From: Raoultibacter phocaeensis
Lineage (GTDB): Bacteria; Actinomycetota; Coriobacteriia; Coriobacteriales; Eggerthellaceae
Assembly: GCF_901411515.1 (NCBI RefSeq)
Contig: NZ_CABDUX010000002.1
Span: 1,178,001-1,242,000, forward strand
Reading direction: 5' to 3'
DNA: 64,000 nucleotides
How positions within the stretch are numbered: position 1 is the first letter of the stretch; the number at the start of each line of letters is the position of its first letter. The notes below the pieces were generated by a model. The model worked only from the letters and a program-made list of their open reading frames with translations. It did not search any database and was not told the DNA's origin. A program made the position numbers and the translations under genes. Positions 53,689-61,612 of this stretch are shown here, piece by piece.

Positions 53689-53717
53689 AGTATACCGATT
53701 TTCTTGCGCCGCCCGAA
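53689..53717 (-). promoter_or_regulatory. Promoter of the NatAB-like operon
   Basis: Leftward TTCGGG (53717-53712), a 17-base spacer and TATACT (53694-53689). The -35 is weak. Confidence 0.45.
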
Positions 53718-53868
53718 CTCAACCTTGTAATAACTTCGACTATCAAAGGAAAAAGTCTCGCACACAGGCCAAAAGAGCGCGCGAGAACCGTAACCGTCCT
53801 GACACGCGGGCTTGATGTTCGCATCGTATACTCTTTGGCAAGGTCCCTAGATGAAAGGTCGTGATCGT

Positions 53869-54309
53869 ATGTCCTATCAGAAGGTTCTCGTTGCCTACGA
53901 CGGATCCGAGCACGGAAAGCGCGCGCTCGAAGCGGCACTCGAGCTCGTCGACCACGATATGGCGAGCAGACTCGTCGTGCTGCACGTGGTCGCCACGCAC
54001 CGCGGCGTCGAGCCCATGCTCGAGGCGGGTGGCCTGCTCGCGAGCAGCGACACCGAAGCGTTCGAAGATAACGACGCACAGAAAATCGAACGCGAAATCA
54101 GCGAGCTGGTACGGGGTCGGGAAGACATCGTCGAGGTCATGATGCGTGTGGGAACCCCCAAAATAGAGATCGTCCATGTGGCTGACGTGCATGATTGCAG
54201 CCTCATCGTCATGGGTTCGCGCGGACTCGGCGCCGTGCGCAGCATGCTCGGCAGCGTGAGCACCGGAGTTCTCGCCGAATCCGAAATCCCCGTTCTTGTC
54301 ATGCGCTGA
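53869..54309 (+). CDS. Universal stress protein, UspA family
   Basis: A 146-residue single UspA domain (MSYQKVLVAYDGSEHGKRA) with the ATP-binding motif GSRGLGAVRSMLGSVS near the C-terminus. Such proteins often bind ATP and act in stress or stationary-phase survival. A TATACT at 53827-53832 is a candidate -10. An in-frame ATG six codons upstream is the alternative start. Confidence 0.92.
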   Translation: MSYQKVLVAYDGSEHGKRALEAALELVDHDMASRLVVLHVVATHRGVEPMLEAGGLLASSDTEAFEDNDAQKIEREISELVRGREDIVEVMMRVGTPKIEIVHVADVHDCSLIVMGSRGLGAVRSMLGSVSTGVLAESEIPVLVMR

Positions 54310-54347
54310 TAACGCAGGATCAGCCCACCGACATATCCGCGTCGCAC

Positions 54348-54374
54348 AGGACGGGCTTAACGCCCGTCCTTTTT
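54348..54374 (+). terminator. Terminator of the UspA gene
   Basis: AGGACGGGC/GCCCGTCCT stem with a TTAAC loop and a T run. Confidence 0.88.
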
Positions 54375-54444
54375 CTGCATCCCGCTTCCAAACGCCTTGT
54401 TCCCTGTTATCCTGTTCTCACGTGCTTGAATGCGAAAGGCGTCC

Positions 54445-54777
54445 ATGAATATCGTTTACAACATCTGCATCGCCCTGTCCGTCGGACTCATGATCGGCTT
54501 TTCGGGCGGTATCGTGAAAATCTCCCGGCGGCCTGCCTATACCGAGAAGCAGATAGAGAAAACCGCGCGTATCCAGAAAAAAGCGTCGAACGCCGCCAAA
54601 TACCTCACGTTCTTCATGCTCGCCCTCGGCCTTGTGTGGTGCGTCTACTACCTCGTGCTCGGCGCGGTGGACCCCGCCCAGGTCGAGTACGCAACCGGCA
54701 TGTCGCAGCTCATCGTATCGGTTCTCACCATCATCTCGATCAGCTTCGCCTTCTTCGAGTTCCTCCGAAAAAAATAG
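54445..54777 (+). CDS. Small membrane protein
   Basis: A 110-residue protein with three hydrophobic segments (about 4-24, 54-78 and 85-105) around a basic loop (RRPAYTEKQIEKTARIQKK). Family not recognised. AAAGG lies five bases before ATG 54445. Confidence 0.6.
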   Translation: MNIVYNICIALSVGLMIGFSGGIVKISRRPAYTEKQIEKTARIQKKASNAAKYLTFFMLALGLVWCVYYLVLGAVDPAQVEYATGMSQLIVSVLTIISISFAFFEFLRKK

Positions 54778-54784
54778 CACGCGA

Positions 54785-54878
54785 TCGCAGACAGCTTTCC
54801 GCTCATACGCGAGCTCGCAGACGGCTTTCTGCTGACATGCAAGCAGCACTGACGCAAACGGTCCGCTCATACGCGAGC
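54785..54878. repeat. Tandem 30-bp repeats
   Basis: Copies at 54785-54814 and 54815-54844 (TCGCAGAC.GCTTTC.GCT.A.....AGC) and a partial third copy that ends in CCGCTCATACGCGAGC at 54878. The rest of the gap to 55050 shows nothing else. Confidence 0.65.
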
Positions 54879-55050
54879 TGTACCGGCATCTACAGATCCG
54901 AGCCGCATGGCATTGCTGTTTCCGACCGCCACGTACTGAACCCGTTGCGCGCTGCACAGTTCACCTAACCGTATCGCCCCCGTTTCCTTCCCGAAAACGA
55001 ATTCGGGCTCAGAGCTGGTATGATCTGATTCGAAAACGAGGTGATGCGGT

Positions 55051-55260
55051 ATGAAGGATTTCAACGAGTTCTTGCGAATCCTCGCAAGCGACGAAAGCAA
55101 GGCAGAAGTCGAGGACATCATACTCGACAACGCAATCGAAGAGCAGCGCGAAGGAAACGACATACACACGTACCTTTACACCGTCATCGACGCGGTGACG
55201 GATTACAAACTGCGCAAGTACCACGAATGGGCTTTTCAGGGCCGAACGGAGGAAGCATGA
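55051..55260 (+). CDS. Small acidic protein
   Basis: A 69-residue, acidic, mainly helical protein (MKDFNEFLRILASDESKAE at the start) with no recognised family. AGGTG precedes ATG 55051. Its stop overlaps the next start (ATGA), so the two are coupled. Confidence 0.6.
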   Translation: MKDFNEFLRILASDESKAEVEDIILDNAIEEQREGNDIHTYLYTVIDAVTDYKLRKYHEWAFQGRTEEA

Positions 55261-55400
55261 CGTACAGCACCGGCGATAAACCCGGCAAGGGCACGTACCG
55301 TTGCGCCAAATGCGGCTTTCTCGTCCATCTGTACCACGATGATGAGGCCCTGCCAGCCTGCCCCGCCTGCATGCACACCGAATTCACCAAGGTCGACTGA
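55257..55400 (+). CDS. 47-residue zinc-ribbon protein
   Basis: Two CxxC pairs (CAKC at about 18, CPAC at about 38) form a rubredoxin-like or zinc-ribbon fold. It starts MTYSTGDKPGKGTYRC and overlaps the previous gene as ATGA. Such proteins bind zinc and can be structural partners; role unknown. Confidence 0.7.
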   Translation: MTYSTGDKPGKGTYRCAKCGFLVHLYHDDEALPACPACMHTEFTKVD

Positions 55401-55463
55401 CCTTTACCCAACCGACTCCGCCGCGACCCCATCCCCCACCCACCGCCGCGGCACTTCTAGCTA

Positions 55464-55498
55464 GGGCGCTTCTTCCCCCAGAAGCGCCCTCATTTTTT
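55464..55498 (+). terminator. Terminator of the small-protein pair
   Basis: GGGCGCTTCT/AGAAGCGCCC stem followed by TCATTTTTT. Confidence 0.85.
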
Positions 55499-55553
55499 GC
55501 CTTGATGCATCCTCGCTCCGGCTCGGTGCACGCCGTGGTATGATCGACCCATC

Positions 55554-56552
55554 ATGCAACAGCAGCTTTCAGACATACCGCTCAAAGATTCGATATCGGT
55601 GACGGGGCCCGATGCCAAGGGCGCGTGGTCCTTGAGCTTCTTCGCGTTCAATACCGAAATCCTCGTGCAGACATACCCAGGCACCCTGTCCGAAACCACC
55701 GTGCATGCCGGATTCGAGAAAGCAGTCGAGCGGTGCCGCACGTTCGAGCGTCTGCTTTCGCGCCATCTCGCGCACAGCGACATCGCGCATATCAATGCCT
55801 CTGCAGGTGAAACGGTGCGCATCGCCCCCGAAACGTACGAGGTGCTCAAGACGAGCCTCGCCTACTGCGAAGCAAGCGGCGGCGTGTTCGACATCACCAT
55901 GGGAGCGGTGTGCAAACTCTGGGATTTCGCGAACGGGGTGGTTCCCGCCCCCGACGAGCTTGCCCGAGCGCTTGCTCATGTGGATTGGCGCGCACTATCG
56001 CTTGGCGAAGACCGCGAAGGCTTCTGGGCTCGCCTATCCGATAGCCAAGCGTCGCTCGATGTCGGCGGGACGGCCAAGGGGTTCATCGCCGACGATCTCC
56101 ACCGCCTGCTTGCCGAAGAAGGATTCTCGAATGCCATCGTCAACCTCGGCGGCAACGTCGTGACGTTCGGCACGAAGCCTGCAGGCAGCCCGTGGACTAT
56201 CGGCATCCGCAATCCTGCTGAGCCGTCTTCGCTCATCGGAGCGGTGCCGATCGGTTCAGGCTCGGTCGTCACAAGCGGCCTGTACGAGCGGTGCTTCACG
56301 AAGGACGGCGTACGCTACCACCACATTCTCGACCCGAAATCGGGCATGCCCGTAAAAACCGACATCGCAGGCGCATCCATCGTCTCCGAACGCTCGGTCG
56401 ACGGAGACGGCTACTCGACAACCGTGTTCGCCCTGGGCTCCAAGCGGGCGCTCGCGTTTGTCGAGGAGCTTCCGGGCATCGAAGCGCTGCTCGTGCTCGA
56501 TGACGGCACCATCCTCCAGTCGAGCGGACTTGAGGGGTTCATGCGCCTGTAA
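55554..56552 (+). CDS. apbE: FAD:protein FMN transferase, ApbE
   Basis: A 332-residue enzyme that attaches FMN covalently to Thr or Ser of flavoproteins such as NqrB/RnfD-type subunits or flavin-dependent reductases. It has FDITMGAVCKLWDF, DVGGTAKGFIADDL and a DPKSGMPVKTDIAGASIV motif. There is no N-terminal lipobox, so it is probably cytoplasmic. No obvious target flavoprotein is in the window. TATGAT at 55539 is a candidate -10. Confidence 0.93.
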   Translation: MQQQLSDIPLKDSISVTGPDAKGAWSLSFFAFNTEILVQTYPGTLSETTVHAGFEKAVERCRTFERLLSRHLAHSDIAHINASAGETVRIAPETYEVLKTSLAYCEASGGVFDITMGAVCKLWDFANGVVPAPDELARALAHVDWRALSLGEDREGFWARLSDSQASLDVGGTAKGFIADDLHRLLAEEGFSNAIVNLGGNVVTFGTKPAGSPWTIGIRNPAEPSSLIGAVPIGSGSVVTSGLYERCFTKDGVRYHHILDPKSGMPVKTDIAGASIVSERSVDGDGYSTTVFALGSKRALAFVEELPGIEALLVLDDGTILQSSGLEGFMRL

Positions 56553-56585
56553 GCCCGCCTCAGCGCAAGGGCACGTGTGCCTGCG

Positions 56586-57773
56586 CTAAAGATTATCGTG
56601 TCCGCCAGCTCGTGCATCAGTCTTGACGAATGCAAGCAGCGCAGCACCGATGAAGCCGAGTACCATAACGGTCAACCCCATGGCAAGCCAACCGGCCGAA
56701 AGCACGAGCGGCATGAGCGCCGTACCGAGGAACTGACCGAGGCTTTGCACCAAAATGAGCAGACCCATAGCCACCGGCATCACGGCTTCGTTGCCGACCG
56801 CGCGCGGGTACAGGGTCAGAAACATCGTTGGCGCCCCAAGACCTACCAGACCCATGACAACCGCCGCGATCCACATGATAGGCCCTGTGGTAGTAAGAAG
56901 CGCGCAAGCGCACGGCCCCATCGCAAGCATGGCGACAACGGAAAGCAATCGCACCTTGCCCGTTTTGTCGGCAAGCATGCCGAACGCCGGCGAGCTCACG
57001 ATGGCGATAAGCATGGGCAGCGTACTTGCGAACCCAGCCTGGCTAGCATCCATTCCCTGACTTTGGAGAAATGTCGGCGAGAATGACAGCATGGAGAGAA
57101 GCACCATGTTGAACATGAGGAAACTCCCAAGCACGAGCAACACATTCGGCTTGGCAAGAATGCGATAGTCGGGCTTGTCTGTGGAGCCTTTCAGCGAGCT
57201 CGCCTGGGCAACCGCTTCGAAAAACGTGCCCGTCGTCGGCCTGACCAAGAAAAACAGTGCGAGTCCCGCAGCAACGGCAACGCCCGCCATGAAAAACCAC
57301 ACGCCTCGAAAGCCGAGCGTCTCGAAAAGAGCGGGAGTAACCACGCCTCCGAAGAACGATCCGAGCGAGAACCACAACGCCCAGACACCCATCGCGAACC
57401 CTATCTTATCGGGCGCGATATAGCGTTGGATGGCAAGCGGAGCAGCTACCCCGCAGAACACGAGCGCAACGCCTTCGATGGCCCGAGAGACGATGAGCAT
57501 GCTGCCGCTGGTTGCGAAAGCACCGACCACAGTGCCGACAGCGATAACGGCCACGGCGGCGAGCATCATGTTCTTCGGACCGAATCTCCGCGCAAGAGCA
57601 CCGGTAGGAAGCGCTAGAAAGATGCCTGCAAAGGTGAAGATGGACATAAGCCACGACGCCGACCCCACATCCATCGAAAACTCATCCATGATCGCCGGCA
57701 TGATGGACGGAACTTTGAACTGGCCCAGAGCAATCGCTATACCCACCAGCACGATCACAATGGCAACAAGCAC
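56586..57773 (-). CDS. MFS transporter, start region cut off by an insertion sequence
   Basis: A 395-residue major facilitator with about twelve helices (VPSIMPAIMDEF, LPTGALARRFGPK as the loop-2 motif). Joining the two sides of the IS at its 8-bp duplication gives a frame that starts GTG at 58951, with GAGGAGG five bases before it, and reads about 11 codons before the present GTG. The IS therefore removed the native start and ribosome site. Expression from the internal GTG 57773 is possible but has no good ribosome site. Substrate unknown. Confidence 0.8.
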   Translation of the reverse strand: MLVAIVIVLVGIAIALGQFKVPSIMPAIMDEFSMDVGSASWLMSIFTFAGIFLALPTGALARRFGPKNMMLAAVAVIAVGTVVGAFATSGSMLIVSRAIEGVALVFCGVAAPLAIQRYIAPDKIGFAMGVWALWFSLGSFFGGVVTPALFETLGFRGVWFFMAGVAVAAGLALFFLVRPTTGTFFEAVAQASSLKGSTDKPDYRILAKPNVLLVLGSFLMFNMVLLSMLSFSPTFLQSQGMDASQAGFASTLPMLIAIVSSPAFGMLADKTGKVRLLSVVAMLAMGPCACALLTTTGPIMWIAAVVMGLVGLGAPTMFLTLYPRAVGNEAVMPVAMGLLILVQSLGQFLGTALMPLVLSAGWLAMGLTVMVLGFIGAALLAFVKTDARAGGHDNL

Positions 57774-57781
57774 ATGGTTTT

Positions 57782-58918
57782 GGCTGTGTTAGACCACTGT
57801 TGACAAGAACACTTGTACCAAAAAGGCTCTCCAACTATACTGAAAGTTATCAGACGACCAGTAAGGAGAAGAGCCTATGCTTGAGATTCTACACCAACTT
57901 TTGCCCCAGCTAACCCGCGCTGAGAAAATCGAGATGCTCGCCCACCTAAAAGAAGCCATTGCCGAAGAGCTGATCGTTAGCTCTGAAGGCAACGGACCTT
58001 CCGTTTGTCCGCACTGCGGCTGTGCGCGCTTCACCAAGAAGGGCCATGGCCGCTCAAGAGAACAACGATGGCTTTGCGGCGGCTGTGCGCGGACCTTTTC
58101 CGGTGCGACCAAAGGACTGCTGGCAAACTCGAAGCTCAGCGGAGGGGCGTGGATGAGCTTTGCCGCATGCATGGTGGATGCATTGAGTCTTCGGGAGTCT
58201 GCCAAGCGTTGCAATACCTGCCTTTCCACCGCCTGGTTCATGCGCCACCGCCTTTGTGAGGTGATGGCGAAAAGACTCATGCCTTTTCGTGTCGGGAAAG
58301 GGTCAACCTGCCAGATCGATGAAACCATAGTCAATGAGAATCTCTCGGGGAACTGGACCAGATCAGGGTCTGTTTCGCTACCGAGAAAACCCCATAAGCG
58401 GGGGAACGCCATACATGTTTCGGGGTCGTCCAGGGAAAGGATCAGCATCTTAACCGGCATCAGTGACCGGGGAGACTGCTTCTGCGAGGTGTGCTGTCGG
58501 GGCAAATCGAGCATCGAAGATATCGAGGCGCTCCTAAAGGGCAAGGTCGAAAAAGGGGCCATCGTATCAAGTGACTGGGATGCAGCTTACCCCAAAGCCT
58601 TGGCATCGATCGGTGCGGGGCATAGGCGTTATTGCACATCATCGGGTAAGGGGTATAAGATCAACATGGTCAATGCTCTCCATTCACGCTTGAGGGATTT
58701 CCTATTCCCGTTCAAAGGTGTTTCCACAAGGCGCCTTAAACATTACCTTGACTGGTTTTGCTACGTTGAGCAATTCAGGAAAAGCGATGCTGACCGTCGT
58801 GAGGTGCTGTACTCAAATGCCATAAGCGGAACATACGAGACGACCAGAAGGAACTATCCTTCAACTCCGTTTCCCTTCGGAGAGTACTGGAATATGTCAA
58901 CAGTGGTCTAACACAGCC
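57782..58918. mobile_element. IS1595-family insertion sequence
   Basis: A 1137-bp element. It has perfect 24-bp inverted ends (GGCTGTGTTAGACCACTG...) and one transposase gene. It is flanked by an 8-bp direct repeat ATGGTTTT (57774-57781 and 58919-58926), the target duplication expected for this family. The perfect ends suggest a recent insertion. It lies in the first codons of an MFS gene. Confidence 0.93.
57877..58911 (+). CDS. IS1595/ISXO2-like transposase
   Basis: A 344-residue transposase. A zinc ribbon (CPHC 44-47, CGGC 67-70) leads to the catalytic core CQIDET (D148), VSSDWDAAYPKAL (D233) and VNALHSRLRDFL with the C-terminal GVSTRRLKHYLDWF motif. AAGGAG lies nine bases before ATG 57877. 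The frame appears intact, so the element may be active. Confidence 0.93.
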   Translation: MLEILHQLLPQLTRAEKIEMLAHLKEAIAEELIVSSEGNGPSVCPHCGCARFTKKGHGRSREQRWLCGGCARTFSGATKGLLANSKLSGGAWMSFAACMVDALSLRESAKRCNTCLSTAWFMRHRLCEVMAKRLMPFRVGKGSTCQIDETIVNENLSGNWTRSGSVSLPRKPHKRGNAIHVSGSSRERISILTGISDRGDCFCEVCCRGKSSIEDIEALLKGKVEKGAIVSSDWDAAYPKALASIGAGHRRYCTSSGKGYKINMVNALHSRLRDFLFPFKGVSTRRLKHYLDWFCYVEQFRKSDADRREVLYSNAISGTYETTRRNYPSTPFPFGEYWNMSTVV

Positions 58919-58951
58919 ATGGTTTTGGTACGGTTTCCGGTCGTCGTTCAC
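58919..58951 (-). pseudogene. Severed 5' end of the MFS gene
   Basis: GTG 58951 with GAGGAGG at 58957-58963 starts V-N-D-D-R-K-P-Y-Q-N-H and runs into the target duplication. It is in frame with the MFS body on the other side of the IS once the element is removed. Confidence 0.75.
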
Positions 58952-58998
58952 AACGGCCTCCTCGTCTTTTCGTCCTGACGGATCTTATCCCGAGCGCA

Positions 58999-59038
58999 GC
59001 GATCGCGACCAAGCCGCCAAGGCAATGGTCGCGATCGC
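58999..59038. repeat. 13-bp perfect inverted repeat
   Basis: GCGATCGCGACCA (58999-59011) and TGGTCGCGATCGC (59026-59038). A third, smaller inverted repeat TCCCGAT/ATCGGGA lies further on. They sit between the interrupted MFS gene and the DASS gene. Confidence 0.65.
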
Positions 59039-59124
59039 CGAGTTGGAAAACGGCAAAGCGTCCGAGCGGCACCATCCGTTTCCGACTTCCCGATTGATCG
59101 GGACGCGCAGCATAGCGCTGCGGT

Positions 59125-59157
59125 GCAGTGGCCCGAAAAGCGCATGCGGGCCACTGC
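59125..59157 (-). terminator. Hairpin after the DASS gene
   Basis: GCAGTGGCCCG (59125-59135) and CGGGCCACTGC (59147-59157), 40-70 bases after the DASS stop. No T run. Confidence 0.45.
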
Positions 59158-59196
59158 TTACGCGCATAGGGCGTGAACCCGCATGCGGTACTGTCC

Positions 59197-60630
59197 TTAC
59201 AATCCGAGAACCCCCGCGATGAACGGAACCCAGAGCACCATGCACACGCAGAAGATGACTGCAGGGATAACGCCTGCCTTGAACATATCGCCGAAGGTGT
59301 AGTACCCCTCGCCATACGTGACAATGAGCGTGGGGTTGACCGGAAGCAAGAAGTTGCCGGCTACGATGAAGGCAAGCAGCATGGTCGGGATGGCGGGAGA
59401 CACGCCGAGTCCGACGCAGATGCCGATGAGGATCGGGAGGAACAGGCTGATGATGGCAGCACCAACCGGCGCGATCGTGTGGAGCAGGTAGACGAACACG
59501 ACGGTGACGAGCAAGAACAGCGTGAAGTCAAGCGAAGTCACGCCGCTGTTCATGAACACGTTCGTGATGAACTGATCGGCACCGGTCGACGAGAAGATAC
59601 CGCCGATGGAGAGCACCGAGCCGACCATAAGGATGATGCTCCACGGAACCTGAGCCGAGAACTCTTCCCACGTGAGCAGGTTGATGCCCGGAATGAACAT
59701 GATGCCGAGGCCGATGATGGCGACCGTGGTCACGTTGAGGATCGGAATCCAGCTGCCGAGGATCCACAGGATGGGAAGCGCGAGGATCATGATGAGCGCG
59801 CGGATTTCGAACGAACTGGGCTTACCCGCATCGGCTGCAGCTTGACGCAGCGTATCGAACGCGCTCTTGTCGATCGGCTCAGGCTTGAGGATCTTCACGA
59901 TCGAGAACCAGCATAGCGGAATGCAGACGATAGCGATCGGAAGGCCGACGATGATCCAGTTCAAGAAGCTGATGGTCTGCCCGGTGAGCTCCTGCATGAG
60001 ACCCATGGCCACCACGTTGAACGAACTACCGGCAGGCGTGACGACACCGCCGATGACCGCACCGATCGGGATGGCGATCATCATGCACTTGCCGAGGTTC
60101 GACTTACCCGGCTGAGCGTTAGCCGCCCGCAGGACAACGTAGGAGATGCCCATGAACAGGACTGCTGCCGGAACGTCGGACATGATGGTCGAAACGAGCG
60201 CAGTACCGATCATGAACGCCAAGATGAGCTTCTCCGAGCTCTCGCCGGTAAACTTGAATATCTTGTTCACCAAACGAACGCCCCACTCGGTCTTCAACAG
60301 CAAGGCCGGGAGCGAAAAGATCGCGATAACGTAGAACACGACCGATGCGCTGAATCCCCCGAACGCAGTCTTATAGGTGGCCGCCCCGATCACGACCGCA
60401 ACCACGAGCGCGAGGATGCCCGTGATACCGACAGGAAACGTCCCGCATACCCACAACGACACGGCGAACAGAAGCGTCGCGATGGCCATGATGCCCTCGC
60501 GGGAGAGCTCAGGCGTCGCCGGTACGAACATCGCCACAACGAGAACGAGCACTGCAAGCACGATGCCGATGCCGCGTTTGTTTAAAAACCCCTCTTTACT
60601 AAAAAACTTGGTTACCATTTCTTGTGCCAT
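59197..60630 (-). CDS. DASS-family (SLC13) anion/dicarboxylate transporter
   Basis: A 477-residue carrier with about eleven helices. The two family signature loops are visible: MSDVPAAVLF/TPAGSSFNVVAMG and LLPVNPTLIVTYGEGYYTFGD, which bind Na+ and substrate. Members import sulfate, di- or tricarboxylates. AGGAGG lies seven bases before ATG 60630. Encoded downstream of the molybdoenzyme and probably part of the same pathway. Confidence 0.9.
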   Translation of the reverse strand: MAQEMVTKFFSKEGFLNKRGIGIVLAVLVLVVAMFVPATPELSREGIMAIATLLFAVSLWVCGTFPVGITGILALVVAVVIGAATYKTAFGGFSASVVFYVIAIFSLPALLLKTEWGVRLVNKIFKFTGESSEKLILAFMIGTALVSTIMSDVPAAVLFMGISYVVLRAANAQPGKSNLGKCMMIAIPIGAVIGGVVTPAGSSFNVVAMGLMQELTGQTISFLNWIIVGLPIAIVCIPLCWFSIVKILKPEPIDKSAFDTLRQAAADAGKPSSFEIRALIMILALPILWILGSWIPILNVTTVAIIGLGIMFIPGINLLTWEEFSAQVPWSIILMVGSVLSIGGIFSSTGADQFITNVFMNSGVTSLDFTLFLLVTVVFVYLLHTIAPVGAAIISLFLPILIGICVGLGVSPAIPTMLLAFIVAGNFLLPVNPTLIVTYGEGYYTFGDMFKAGVIPAVIFCVCMVLWVPFIAGVLGL

Positions 60631-60785
60631 TTCACTTCCTCCTCAGAAAGCTCTTGTCGGCATATTTCCCCTGCAGGCATCCGGCACCTGGCTCGGGCAG
60701 GCACCGGACGCCGTTGCATTTTCCATCAGGGGCGAATCGGAGCAAACCGCAGAAAGACCGCGGCGCCCGCGAATTCGCCCGAGCA

Positions 60786-61610
60786 TCACCCGATCTGGTT
60801 CGCGAACAGCTCGACGGGCCCGACGTTCACGTCCCTTTCGGTCGCGTCGGCCTCGACGGCGCGGGTGAGGTAGCCGTCGGCCTCGACGTACACGCGGTAG
60901 GGCTCGGCGGCCACCTGGTCGAACCAGAAGTCGCCGAACTCGTCGGTCTCGAGGGAGGCGACGCTGCCGCTCGAGAGGCCCTCGAGCGTGCCCCTCGCGC
61001 CGGAGACGACCTCGTCGGCCTCGAGGTCCACGGCGATCCCCGCCACGAAGCGCCTGGGCTTGTTGAGGTAGTAGACGCGGGGTCCGTCGGATGCGCGGCC
61101 GGGGTCGATGCACTCGGCGGCCGCGATCTCGGCGGCGAAGTCCCCCTCGTCGCCGAAGCGGATCGCGCCGTGGGGGCAGACGTCCACGCAGTGCGGCAGC
61201 TCGCCCGCGTCCACGAGGTGCGCGCACCCCGTGCACTTCTGCGGCAGGCCGAGCTCCTCGTTGTAGAAGATCGCCCCGTAGGGGCAGGCCTCCACGAGCT
61301 CGCGCATGCCCTTCGCCTTCCCGGGGTCCACGATCACGAGGCCGTCTTCCCGGCGGTACACCGCTTCGGGCGCCGCCTCCATGCAGGGCGCGCTCGCGCA
61401 GTGGTTGCACATGCGCAGGGTGTAGGACACCTTGACCTTCGGCACGCTGCCGCGCACCTCCTCGTCGATGCGGCACCAGAAATGGCCGGTGTCGGGCTGG
61501 GGCGCGGCGTACGGCGCCCAGTCGTTGTCGACGTGCTCGTCCTTGCAGGCGATCTGGCAGTTGCGGCAGCCGTTGCACTTCGCGTGGTCGTATACGAATA
61601 CCTTGCCCAT
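60786..61610 (-). CDS. Iron-sulfur subunit of a transhydroxylase/catechol-dehydroxylase-like enzyme
   Basis: A 274-residue subunit. Cysteine motifs for three or four 4Fe-4S clusters lie in the first 170 residues (CNGCRNCQIAC, CNHCASAPC, CPYG, CTGC, CVDVCPHG). The last ~90 residues form a beta-sandwich of the carboxypeptidase-regulatory/CnaB type (YYLNKPRRFVAGIAVDLEA, ETDEFGDFWFD), like the small subunit of pyrogallol transhydroxylase. Codons are almost all G/C-ended and use AGG and GGG, unlike the neighbours, which suggests recombination with a GC-richer source. ATG 61610 has AAGGAG, 2 bases after the large subunit. Confidence 0.88.
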   Translation of the reverse strand: MGKVFVYDHAKCNGCRNCQIACKDEHVDNDWAPYAAPQPDTGHFWCRIDEEVRGSVPKVKVSYTLRMCNHCASAPCMEAAPEAVYRREDGLVIVDPGKAKGMRELVEACPYGAIFYNEELGLPQKCTGCAHLVDAGELPHCVDVCPHGAIRFGDEGDFAAEIAAAECIDPGRASDGPRVYYLNKPRRFVAGIAVDLEADEVVSGARGTLEGLSSGSVASLETDEFGDFWFDQVAAEPYRVYVEADGYLTRAVEADATERDVNVGPVELFANQIG

Positions 61611-61612
61611 GA

